From assembly GCF_003865345.1 (NCBI RefSeq), contig NZ_RMVE01000001.1, forward strand, positions 310,001 through 374,000: a stretch of 64,000 nucleotides of DNA, written 5' to 3'. The translations under genes were made by a program, and so were the position numbers. The stretch's first letter is position 1. The number at the start of each line of letters is the position of its first letter. This stretch comes from Nonlabens xiamenensis (GTDB lineage Bacteria; Bacteroidota; Bacteroidia; Flavobacteriales; Flavobacteriaceae). The notes below the pieces were generated by a model. It was not told the origin of the DNA, did no database searches, and was given only the letters and a program-made list of their open reading frames with translations. This document shows positions 17,560 to 25,327 of the stretch, piece by piece.

Positions 17560-17784
17560 TTAATTTTCTTTTGTGGTGGTCTTATTTGTACTTCGATAAA
17601 TCATATAAATAATTGCACCTATGGTAAGGTATGGAAAAGCCATCAGCCATGTAATTCCATTATTCAAACCTTCGGCAGTGGCGTTATCTCCAGAGCTTTC
17701 AATTACAGCACGGCACATGGCGCATTGCGCTTTCGCGAAAGCGGGTACCACAAGCAACGTAAAAAGTACTAGAACGTTTTTCAT
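17560..17784 (-). CDS. Small exported membrane protein with CxxC, in respiratory biogenesis cluster
   Basis: 74 residues from ATG 17784; an upstream in-frame ATG at 17820 would overlap the DUF420 gene and is rejected. A signal peptide ends in AFAKA/Q, encoded by the 14-base palindrome. The mature protein starts with CAMC and a short polar stretch, and then has one membrane helix (about 47-66). I do not recognise a named family. Its position after SCO and DUF420 suggests a role in cytochrome oxidase assembly, with the CxxC as a possible copper or redox site. Confidence 0.7.
   Translation of the reverse strand: MKNVLVLFTLLVVPAFAKAQCAMCRAVIESSGDNATAEGLNNGITWLMAFPYLTIGAIIYMIYRSTNKTTTKEN
17729..17742. 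repeat. Perfect 14-base palindrome GCTTTCGCGAAAGC
   Basis: Copy 6 of 11. It encodes AFAKA at the signal-peptide end of the 74-residue protein, placing the AKA just before the QCAMC start of the mature chain. Confidence 0.97.
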
Positions 17785-17794
17785 TGATATGACT

Positions 17795-18316
17795 TTAGTA
17801 GTGGGGAAACATAAAAACATACACAGCGACTCCTGAAAACGCTACATAAACCCAAATAGGGAAGGTCCAGCGGGCGATTTTACGGTGTTTTTCATACCGC
17901 TTGTTCCAGGCAAAATACATGGTATACAGCACCAACGGCAAAATGATCGCCGACAGGACGATATGGGATATTAATACAAACAGGTACAATAGCTTGAGAG
18001 GTGCATGGTCTGGATAAGGCACTGGTTCATTGCTAATTTTAGAAATCACATAGCTCACCAGAAACACTGCGCTTAATACAAAAGCGGTTGTCATCACCTT
18101 GCGGTGGGCACTTCGATTGCCTGCTTTGATCAAACTGTATCCGGTAACCAATAATATTCCGGTCATAAAATTAAGCGCCGCATGGAAGAGCGGAAATACA
18201 CCAGATTTCACCCCTAGAAAATTAAAGCGTTCGGGCATAAACATCAACAATACGACTACCAGCGGAACAATTACCGAAACAGCAATGATGATGGCGGGTC
18301 CTCTTTTTTCCAACAT
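17795..18316 (-). CDS. DUF420 domain membrane protein
   Basis: 173 residues with four to five hydrophobic helices and the conserved His residues of the DUF420 family (for example HAALNFMTG and HIVLSAIILPLV). The family is routinely found beside cytochrome oxidase genes and may take part in haem or copper insertion, though its role is not established. It begins two bases after the SCO gene stop. Confidence 0.88.
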   Translation of the reverse strand: MLEKRGPAIIIAVSVIVPLVVVLLMFMPERFNFLGVKSGVFPLFHAALNFMTGILLVTGYSLIKAGNRSAHRKVMTTAFVLSAVFLVSYVISKISNEPVPYPDHAPLKLLYLFVLISHIVLSAIILPLVLYTMYFAWNKRYEKHRKIARWTFPIWVYVAFSGVAVYVFMFPHY

Positions 18317-18318
18317 AT

Positions 18319-19032
18319 TTATTTGTTTAACAAAGTTTCGGCATCCTGAATAATTTCTTCAATTTGTGCAGGAAGCTCGTTGTCCTGGATGCCATTGTAG
18401 TGGTAGATCCAATTTTCGTTTTGATCATCTATTTTGACCTTTCGGCTACGGATATATCCTTCTCTGTCGACCAAGGCAAAATTACCACTATGCTCAAATC
18501 TTACATCAGGATTTTTACTGGGTGCCACATAAGCGTTAAAACCTGTTCTTGCGAGTTCATATATCTCTTCCTGATCTCCAGTTAAAAAATACCAGTAAGA
18601 GGCGTCGGCATCGTATTTTGCTGCGTATTCCCTCAGTACCTCTGGACGATCATAATCAGGATCAATAGAGATAGAGACCGCCTGAAAATCAGGATGTGAT
18701 TTTAGTTCATCGGCAACTTTTGACAGGTTACGACTCATGGGCGTGCAAATGGTAGGACAAGTGGTAAAGAAAAAGTCAACGATATATACTTTACCCAACA
18801 GGTCTTGATCGGAAATGGTATCTCCGTGTTGGTTGATCATGGTAAAAGGTGGAACCTTATTGAACTTCTTAAGAAATTTATTGGCCACTGGATCGCGGTC
18901 CTCTGTCCTGTTGCTGTCAACTACTTTATCCTTGTTGATGTAGTGTACAATATTGGTCACGGCAAAATAACCAAATATGATAATGATAATACCGAGTCCA
19001 ATGTAATAAGGTGTATCTTTTTTATGAGCCAT
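18319..19032 (-). CDS. SCO1/SenC family copper chaperone
   Basis: 237 residues from ATG 19032. One N-terminal membrane helix (about 10-28) anchors a thioredoxin-like domain with the copper ligands C92 and C96 in TTCPTICTP and H181 in FEHSGN. It delivers copper to the CuA site of cytochrome c oxidase in the periplasm. The gene overlaps the 3' end of the upstream degenerate homologue by 11 bases, which supports translational coupling. Confidence 0.93.
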   Translation of the reverse strand: MAHKKDTPYYIGLGIIIIIFGYFAVTNIVHYINKDKVVDSNRTEDRDPVANKFLKKFNKVPPFTMINQHGDTISDQDLLGKVYIVDFFFTTCPTICTPMSRNLSKVADELKSHPDFQAVSISIDPDYDRPEVLREYAAKYDADASYWYFLTGDQEEIYELARTGFNAYVAPSKNPDVRFEHSGNFALVDREGYIRSRKVKIDDQNENWIYHYNGIQDNELPAQIEEIIQDAETLLNK

Positions 19033-19723
19033 CCTTTTGTAATTTTTGATCCCTATTTTTCTTAAAGGCAAATCTATATTCTGCCAACAGCACGCGCATA
19101 TCATCCACCATGCGCTTATTTAAGTGGGCAACCAAGCTAGAGTCATATCCATACACCATACCTTGGTCTGGATCATCGGTGCGACCCCTTAAAGAAGCGT
19201 TCTTATCAATGATAAAAACGTAATCTGAGGAAAAATCCTTATTCAGTTCTAAATCTGTTTGCAAGGCTTCAAAAAACTCACTGATCTGCTGGTCGCTAGC
19301 GGTCACAAAATGCCAGTCGGACATATCTGTGTTTTCCTTCATTTGCAAAACAACCTCTTGAACATCTTTCAATCCTTGTTCAGAAACAATACTGATCATT
19401 TGGAAGTTGTTGAATTCATGGAAATCCTTGTAGACTTTATCATTGATATTTGAAATATAGCCCAACCTATCGTAGGGTCGATGGCCCAAAAAATTCAAAA
19501 CCGTCACACTGTCTTTAAGTTGCAGTTCTGAACCGTCCAGGGATTGAAACTCGGACAGATTACCCACCTGTTGTGTGACGATCGGTAAAGTTTTAAAATG
19601 ATGTTCTCCATTCAGGAAAAAAAGGTAAGCAACCAGGGGTAATGCAAACAAAAGCAGCAGCACCGTAACAATGGCAATTCTACTGGTTTGTTTAATTCCT
19701 TTTGCGGGTGGATATGTGGCCAT
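19022..19723 (-). CDS. Degenerate SCO-like thioredoxin-fold membrane protein
   Basis: 233 residues. It has one N-terminal membrane helix (about 16-37) and a thioredoxin-like core laid out like SCO (VTVLNFLGHRPYD where SCO has the CPTIC loop, a later FIIDKNASLRGR strand). The chain contains no Cys at all, so it cannot bind copper the SCO way. It overlaps SCO by 11 bases. It may be a partner or scaffold subunit for SCO. Confidence 0.75.
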   Translation of the reverse strand: MATYPPAKGIKQTSRIAIVTVLLLLFALPLVAYLFFLNGEHHFKTLPIVTQQVGNLSEFQSLDGSELQLKDSVTVLNFLGHRPYDRLGYISNINDKVYKDFHEFNNFQMISIVSEQGLKDVQEVVLQMKENTDMSDWHFVTASDQQISEFFEALQTDLELNKDFSSDYVFIIDKNASLRGRTDDPDQGMVYGYDSSLVAHLNKRMVDDMRVLLAEYRFAFKKNRDQKLQKDGS

Positions 19724-19744
19724 TATGGGTTAAATATCTTGTAC

Positions 19745-19769
19745 AAAAAAGGACGGTGGTACCGTCCTT
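19745..19769 (-). terminator. Hairpin between cox4 and the SCO-like genes
   Basis: AAGGACGGT pairs perfectly with ACCGTCCTT around a GGT loop (19749-19769). On the minus strand it is followed by T6. It lies between the end of the subunit IV gene and the start of the SCO-like gene, so it probably reduces transcription into the assembly genes. Confidence 0.7.
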
Positions 19770-19793
19770 ATGTTTAGATGTAATAAGTAGACA

Positions 19794-20189
19794 TTAAAAG
19801 TCAAAACTTACAGCTGCATCCTTGTAGACTTCGTATATATAATCTCCTTCTACTAACAAAATAGCAATAAGGTAAATGATCAAAAATACGGCTGTCCAGA
19901 CTACTGCTCTTCTCAATCCGCTGGTTTCATCTCTCATGTGCATGAAGTCCCAGGTGATGTAATAGGCCTTGACCAAAGTAAGGATAATAAAAATCCAATT
20001 CAGGTACTTAAGCGCTAGGAATTTACCATTAAGAAAATCGGGTTTGATATATCCCAAGGCCACCTCAACGATGGTCACCAAGGAGAGAAAAATCAATACG
20101 CCCCAGATTTTCTGAACGTTGTTTTTGAATTTTAGGCGACCTCTAAAGATGGCCAATTTATGTTCGTGATGTGCTGCGTGATCTGCCAT
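19794..20189 (-). CDS. Cytochrome c oxidase subunit IV family protein
   Basis: 131 residues with a His-rich start (ADHAAHHEHKL) and three hydrophobic helices, matching the Bacteroidota Cox4/caa3-type subunit. It stabilises the aa3-type oxidase in the inner membrane. It follows the larger subunit III gene by 18 bases. Confidence 0.85.
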   Translation of the reverse strand: MADHAAHHEHKLAIFRGRLKFKNNVQKIWGVLIFLSLVTIVEVALGYIKPDFLNGKFLALKYLNWIFIILTLVKAYYITWDFMHMRDETSGLRRAVVWTAVFLIIYLIAILLVEGDYIYEVYKDAAVSFDF

Positions 20190-20207
20190 TGTACTATCTT
20201 AAATAAA

Positions 20208-21212
20208 TTAAACCAGGTAGAAGAAGGTAAATACAAATACCCAAACTAAATCTACAAAGTGCCAGTATAATCCGACTTTCTCTACCATTTCATAGTGTCC
20301 TCTTCTTTCATAAGTTCCCAACAAAACATTGAAGAAGATGATCAAGTTAAAGACTACTCCTGAGAACACGTGGAAACCGTGGAAACCTGTGATAAAGAAG
20401 AAGAAATCTGCAAATAGCGGTGCTCCGTATTCGTTTTCGGTAAGGTTAGCTCCTTCTACCACACTAACTGCATCTGTCTGTAAACGTCGCATGGATTCCT
20501 CGCGAGAAAGTACGATTTTTTCACTGGCTCCAGTTTCTGGATTGACCTCTAATTGTTGGGTCCTGATTACGATGTTAGGATTAGCGGCAAAGCCTTTTCT
20601 AACCTCATCAATTGTATAGGTTGCACCAATATCTCCAGAGGTTTCATACCAGATCCCTTCACTTTCCCCATAGGCTTGTAGATCTCTTGGACCTACCTGG
20701 ACAAACTCATCCAACGCAATTCGTTCTTCAGTCTTTGCATCCAGAAACTGCAAAATCTTGCCTCCTTTAGTCTTTACTGCACCGTATTCTCCAGCGATAA
20801 AGTTTTTCCATTCCCAAGCTTGAGAACCTACAAAGATCAAACCACCAATGACGGTCAACAATAGGTAAAAAGATACTTTCTTACGATTCATCTGGTGACC
20901 AGCATCTACTGCCAATACCATAGTAACAGAGGAACCAATCAAAATAAAGGTCATCAAGGCCACGTAGAACATTGGCGCATCCGTACCATGCAGAAAAGGA
21001 AAGTGGTTAAAAACTTCATCTGCGATAGGCCACTCTTCTATAAATTTGAATCTTGAAAAACCATAAGCGGCAAGAAAACCAGAAAAGGTAAGGGCGTCTG
21101 AAAGAATAAAGAACCACATCATCATTTTTCCATAGCTTGCGCCTAGAGGTCTGGTTGCACCACCACCCCACTTCTGTCCTTCGGTACCAGTAGTAGCTAC
21201 TGTTGTATCCAT
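20208..21212 (-). CDS. Cytochrome c oxidase subunit III, long form
   Basis: 334 residues, with the heme-copper oxidase subunit III fold: helices in the N-terminal half with GHQMNR..., then a large polar insert (about 130-240) and C-terminal helices with FFFFITGFHGFHVFSG and YWHFVDLVWVFVFTF. This is the typical Flavobacteriaceae length. It follows the shorter subunit III paralogue by 45 bases. Confidence 0.93.
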   Translation of the reverse strand: MDTTVATTGTEGQKWGGGATRPLGASYGKMMMWFFILSDALTFSGFLAAYGFSRFKFIEEWPIADEVFNHFPFLHGTDAPMFYVALMTFILIGSSVTMVLAVDAGHQMNRKKVSFYLLLTVIGGLIFVGSQAWEWKNFIAGEYGAVKTKGGKILQFLDAKTEERIALDEFVQVGPRDLQAYGESEGIWYETSGDIGATYTIDEVRKGFAANPNIVIRTQQLEVNPETGASEKIVLSREESMRRLQTDAVSVVEGANLTENEYGAPLFADFFFFITGFHGFHVFSGVVFNLIIFFNVLLGTYERRGHYEMVEKVGLYWHFVDLVWVFVFTFFYLV

Positions 21213-21257
21213 AACTTGTTTTTAGTTGTAACTTGTTGCAAAAATAGACTAAAAATA

Positions 21258-21839
21258 CTATTTAAAAAACATCAGGAAGGCCAGAAGGAAAATCCACAGC
21301 ACATCCACAAAATGCCAAAAAATCGCACCTAATTCAAAGCCCAGCATTTTCGAGCTGGAATATTTGCGGCTAACCGCCTTATATGTAATTACCGCCAGGG
21401 AAATAAGCCCAGCAACAATGTGGGCCAAATGCGCCATGACGATCACATAGATAAATGAACCAGCAATATTGCTTCCTTTTCCGGTGAAGTAAATCTTTTG
21501 ATCGTAGAGGGATTCAAATCCCATAAACTGAATCACCACAAAAGCGGTCCCTAATCCAAATGTGAGCAAGGTAAAAAGACTTGCTCCTGGAAGATTGTCC
21601 TTTTCCAAACTTTTTTTAGCAAGAAAGAGACTGAGCGAACTCAATACAATAATTCCTGTACTGTAGTAAAATTCTACGGGCAGCTCCACTGGAGACCAAT
21701 CCCTGCGACTACTGCTTACTATATAAGCACTGGTCAGCCCGGCAAACATCATGATCAAACTGGCAATAGCAAACCACATCATTTGTTTTTTTGATCTGGC
21801 CATTTTTTCCTTATGCGGAAGCTCTGATATATCTGTCAT
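21258..21839 (-). CDS. Cytochrome c oxidase subunit III, short form
   Basis: 193 residues and five to six membrane helices, ending in the family signature IFWHFVDVLWIFLLAFL. It lacks the insert of the longer paralogue, and likely works as the partner half in the same complex. The gap to ctaB is two bases. Confidence 0.92.
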   Translation of the reverse strand: MTDISELPHKEKMARSKKQMMWFAIASLIMMFAGLTSAYIVSSSRRDWSPVELPVEFYYSTGIIVLSSLSLFLAKKSLEKDNLPGASLFTLLTFGLGTAFVVIQFMGFESLYDQKIYFTGKGSNIAGSFIYVIVMAHLAHIVAGLISLAVITYKAVSRKYSSSKMLGFELGAIFWHFVDVLWIFLLAFLMFFK

Positions 21840-21841
21840 TC

Positions 21842-22735
21842 TTATCTCAAAAATTTATCAATCACATAAATGATCTGAATTAAACTGATGTAGCTCACGC
21901 TGACCAACATCAACTTTCTGGCGGTTTCAATACTTCGCAACTGGTAAAGTTTAATCGCATGATACAAAAACCATACGCCCATCACAGCGACAATGACCGC
22001 CGTATACGGAGTGATATATAGATCACCTGTCACACCAAACACCGGAATCAGCGAAATAGCGACTGTCCATATCGTATATAATACTATCTGAACAGCGGTG
22101 CCGCGATCTGCTTTACCCGTAGGCAGCATTTTAAAGCCTCCAGCCTTGTAGTCGTCTTCCAACATCCATCCTATCGCCCAAAAATGTGGGAACTGCCAGA
22201 AGAACTGTAGCATGAATAACGTACCTGGCTCTATCCCAAAGTCTCCACTCGCCGCTACCCAACCCAACATGTAAGGAATAGCTCCCGGAAAAGCACCAAC
22301 AAACACACAAAGTGGTGTACGAGTTTTTAAAGGTGTATAAACGGCTGCATAGAGCAATATGCTTAAGGCCCCAAAGAAAGCTGTGGCCAAATTGATCAAC
22401 CAAAGCATATACAGACCTGAAAAAGCCACTAATAAACCAAACACCCATGCTTGAGGTACAGTTATTCGACCAGTAGGAAGCGGCCGATTTTGAGTGCGCT
22501 TCATCAAGGCGTCCCGGTCCTTTTCTATAATTTGATTGAAAACATTAGAAGATCCGACGAGAAAGTATCCACCAACGCATAAGAGTAGGATAGTCCATGC
22601 GTCATAAACTGAGGCTCCCAGAAAATATCCAGCTACCGATGAAAACACCACCACCACGGATAACCTGGGTTTTGTGATTTCCAAATAAGCCCTCCAGGAA
22701 CTGGATGAATTGGCTATGGCATCTGCTTTTCTCAA
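21842..22735 (-). CDS. ctaB: Protoheme IX farnesyltransferase
   Basis: 297 residues, a UbiA-family membrane prenyltransferase. Asp-rich motif 1 is NVFNQIIEKDRDALMKRTQNRPLP in three steps (about 65-88) and motif 2 LEDDYKAGGFKMLP lies near 195. It converts heme B to heme O, for later heme A. It is the first gene of the cox operon, preceded by a canonical promoter. Confidence 0.95.
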   Translation of the reverse strand: MRKADAIANSSSSWRAYLEITKPRLSVVVVFSSVAGYFLGASVYDAWTILLLCVGGYFLVGSSNVFNQIIEKDRDALMKRTQNRPLPTGRITVPQAWVFGLLVAFSGLYMLWLINLATAFFGALSILLYAAVYTPLKTRTPLCVFVGAFPGAIPYMLGWVAASGDFGIEPGTLFMLQFFWQFPHFWAIGWMLEDDYKAGGFKMLPTGKADRGTAVQIVLYTIWTVAISLIPVFGVTGDLYITPYTAVIVAVMGVWFLYHAIKLYQLRSIETARKLMLVSVSYISLIQIIYVIDKFLR

Positions 22736-22754
22736 GTGTTTTTTTTAAGGAGTG

Positions 22755-22785
22755 CAAAGATACCTCACAACTCCTTTGTGGCAAA
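22755..22785 (-). promoter_or_regulatory. Promoter of the ctaB-cox operon
   Basis: On the minus strand, TTTG (22782-22785) is followed after 19 bases by TATCTTTG (22755-22762), a full match to the Bacteroidota -33/-7 consensus, 20 bases upstream of the ctaB start. Confidence 0.8.
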
Positions 22786-22877
22786 GGAATTAACTATAAT
22801 ACCCAAGCGCTTAATAACTTTCGATAAATGAAGATTTAATCAACGATGAAAGCCTTAAAATAAGTTTGTTGGAGGCA

Positions 22878-24170
22878 TTATTTGTTTTGAGCCACTGTCT
22901 CCTTTTGCTCGTCCTTCAGTTGCTCGATAGTATTTTGCAACTTCACGTTATCCCTCTCAAGGCTTTCCAAGCGCTGGGAGAGCTCTTGCACGGCTTGTAC
23001 CAATGGCACTACAAATTGTTGGTAGCTTACCTTATAATTGTCTTTGTTGATGTCTTCTGGAACGATAATACCGTCAAAGTCGTAGTCGGTATCTTGCGCA
23101 GCAGCAGCCACCTCTTGCGCGATAAATCCGGTTCTGATGTCATCTGTATTGCGCAAAGAAGATTTTTCACCTAAAAATTTATTGAGTTTTTCAATATCAA
23201 ATTTATAGGTTACAGGGCGCAGTTGATTGATAAAATCCAATCCAGGCACATTGGCTTGAATATCGTACTTGAACCTTCCATCCGACGCATTGACCAAAGT
23301 CGCGTTGATTTGGTCAATCTGTGTGATATTTCCGTAACGCAATTGATTGGCTTGGGTGGTGCTGGCATCCAGCCCTATAGCGATACTTTCAGTAAATCCG
23401 GCATCTGCATTCGAACCTAGGGCTATCGCGTCGGCTGCATTCCCGTGGGCATTTCTACCTAAAGCAATAGATTGCGAATTATCAGACAAAGACTCATATC
23501 CTATAGCAATAGATCTTATGCCGGAAGCTGTAGAGTTTCGTCCCAGAGAGGTGCTATTTGATGTAGTTGCCTCTGAATTATAACCAATTGCCGTACATCC
23601 TACATCATTACCAAATGCATCTCTACCTATGGCTGTAACTCCGATTCCATTTGCGTTAGCATCAAGTCCTACTGCCGTGGCACCAAATCCATTAGAAATT
23701 GTAGTAGCATTACCAATACGAATTTCATCGTTGGCAAAGATCAATTGGTCATTGTTAGTAAAGGTCCATCGATGGGTATTTCCTACCCTTACTCGAATGG
23801 GTTCAATATTTGTAGTCCCAAAGAAATCGGTTGGAGTGGCGGCATTTCCCTGTAATGCCCAGTCTGAATCAGTGACCACGGTATTGAACCTGGTCCATTG
23901 TCCATTCCAAAAATAAAATCCTGGGGTCACATCAGCCGTTGTCGCTGTATTATAAACAAGTAGACTCTCTACTGGGCTTGCTACGGTAACAACATCAGTA
24001 GTACTGGTTAAACTAACGCGAGGAATTAATAAGCCTTTGGAGTCTGAAAAAACGTCTAGGATACTTGATGGATCGGGATTATCGTTGTTAATACCAACTT
24101 GTGACCAACCATGCGTAAAGAGTGATGTGGCAAAAAATAATACCAATACAGATTTCAAGGATATTTTCAT
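22878..24170 (-). CDS. YadA-head-like exported protein with endosialidase-chaperone (S74) domain
   Basis: 430 residues with a signal peptide (ending GWSQ). A collagen-free N-terminal part is followed at about 165-275 by tandem A-I-G-x-N-A-type YadA head repeats. At 296-301 is SDGRFK, keeping the Ser and Lys of the autocleavage dyad in peptidase S74 chaperones, then a fold ending in a coiled coil (about 395-425). Such proteins trimerise, then cleave off the chaperone. In a Flavobacteriaceae genome it is likely a surface fibre and not a phage part: there are no phage genes nearby. Confidence 0.88.
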   Translation of the reverse strand: MKISLKSVLVLFFATSLFTHGWSQVGINNDNPDPSSILDVFSDSKGLLIPRVSLTSTTDVVTVASPVESLLVYNTATTADVTPGFYFWNGQWTRFNTVVTDSDWALQGNAATPTDFFGTTNIEPIRVRVGNTHRWTFTNNDQLIFANDEIRIGNATTISNGFGATAVGLDANANGIGVTAIGRDAFGNDVGCTAIGYNSEATTSNSTSLGRNSTASGIRSIAIGYESLSDNSQSIALGRNAHGNAADAIALGSNADAGFTESIAIGLDASTTQANQLRYGNITQIDQINATLVNASDGRFKYDIQANVPGLDFINQLRPVTYKFDIEKLNKFLGEKSSLRNTDDIRTGFIAQEVAAAAQDTDYDFDGIIVPEDINKDNYKVSYQQFVVPLVQAVQELSQRLESLERDNVKLQNTIEQLKDEQKETVAQNK

Positions 24171-24210
24171 TATTTCATCGATTTACAAGAAATGTCTTCT
24201 AGATGAAATG

Positions 24211-24218
24211 CAAAATTA
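24211..24218 (-). promoter_or_regulatory. Putative -7 box (TAATTTTG) of the S74 gene
   Basis: Minus-strand TAATTTTG, a full TAnnTTTG match, 41 bases upstream of the start codon at 24170. No clear -33 TTG. Confidence 0.5.
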
Positions 24219-24710
24219 CTCGGTACCAGTGTTTAACAGCGGCTAGCTAAAGGCTTGGGATGATTGATGCACCTAAATTGGATAATATTACACTTAGGGT
24301 TTTGACTTGCAGTAAATGGTCATTTTTCAAAACCCTGATTATCATTAGGATCGTAGAAAACAAAAATGAAATAGTATTAAGATCAGACATTTTCGTATGC
24401 GGAGTGTATTTCAACGAAAACCGATTGACCCTCAATATCAATCACTTAAAATTCAAAGCCTAGAAAATGTGCATTTCTTGATAGCTTATCTTGGCTGAAT
24501 AAAGAATAACCAAAATTCAGTTTGAAAATATTAAGATTCCTCAAATAAAGTGAACCAAAATTAAACAAATATTACAAAACCTCGATCAGTGGCAATGAGC
24601 ATAAAGCTGTGGTAGCACGCAGTTATATAAGTGTGAAATATGACATATAAAGCTAACCAACATCTTGGAGAGATGCTAAAATCACCTTGACAGAAAAAAT
24701 ATAAATAACA

Positions 24711-24736
24711 AAAGCCCTCTTGACAAAGAGAGCTTT
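24711..24736 (-). terminator. Probable terminator after the mini-protein gene
   Basis: AAAGCCCTCTT and AAGAGAGCTTT form a stem with one mismatch around a short loop. On the minus strand it continues into a T-rich run. It lies downstream of the 24792 gene. Confidence 0.55.
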
Positions 24737-24791
24737 AACTATGTTATCTTAATTATTGAAAATTCTTGGTGGCTCCCAAGAAAAGAACAAA

Positions 24792-24974
24792 TTAATTACG
24801 TTTTCTAAGCTTGTAACAGCCTATACCAATGGCAGCTGCGATAGCAAGAGCAATACCTGGGATGGGGGCATCGGCAACGTCGTCCACAAATCCAGGACCT
24901 GTTTGAGCGATGGTCGGTAAACCAACCATAAAGGTGATACCTGTACAAATCAGAGTAGATCGATAAAACTTCAT
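24792..24974 (-). CDS. Mini-protein with signal peptide and PID-CTERM-like end
   Basis: 60 residues. A signal peptide ends near PTIAQ. A short acidic linker (GPGFVDDVADA) is followed by PIPG, a hydrophobic helix (about 38-53) and a basic tail KLRKRN. The order motif-helix-basic tail matches the C-terminal sorting signals (PID-CTERM type) seen in small Flavobacteriia proteins; here the motif is PIPG instead of PIDG. Function is unknown. It is flanked by gene-free DNA, and a terminator follows. Confidence 0.65.
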   Translation of the reverse strand: MKFYRSTLICTGITFMVGLPTIAQTGPGFVDDVADAPIPGIALAIAAAIGIGCYKLRKRN

Positions 24975-25327
24975 GTCAATTAATTTAGAGTCATGTGTAT
25001 CTATTATATCGCAATGAACCAGTTATTCCTACGAGCATAAATATTTGCCGCAATATAAAGGTTTCAACCAGAACGAACATATTTTGGTAAAAAAAAACAA
25101 CTCTTTAACGATTTTGTACAGGATCAACCCTGTTTAACGCCAAAATCTAAGTAAAACAGTTGAGCTCCTCAAACATCAATCCGTCATGTAATGATTAGTC
25201 TTTTCTTCGTGCATCAATGCCATATCAAGCCCTAAATGACATTTTCAAGTAAGCTGAGCCAACATATGAGCGTTGGTCAGCAAAAGCGATTTAATAGCTC
25301 CTTTAAAGACAACCATTTTGCTTACCA
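24975..25327. other. Gene-free stretch between mini-protein gene and leuS
   Basis: About 350 bases, in which I see no gene, RNA or repeat. It must contain the promoter of the mini-protein gene, but no full TAnnTTTG match stands out near it. Confidence 0.5.

Larger units (their letters stand above)
24171..24791. other. Gene-free, AT-rich stretch
   Basis: About 620 bases with no convincing coding pattern. Two overlapping opposite-strand ORFs near 24247-24463 have no recognisable family and lack ribosome binding context. The only signal is the TAATTTTG box at 24211-24218 for the S74 gene. Confidence 0.6.

Noticed and set aside
22878-24170. Prophage tail fibre
   Set aside because: The S74 domain is frequent in phage, but no capsid, tail, terminase or integrase gene lies within the window, and the protein has an export signal.
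24247-24463. Two overlapping opposite-strand ORFs of 64 and 67 residues
   Set aside because: No domain, no start-site context, and mutually exclusive; likely chance ORFs in AT-rich DNA.
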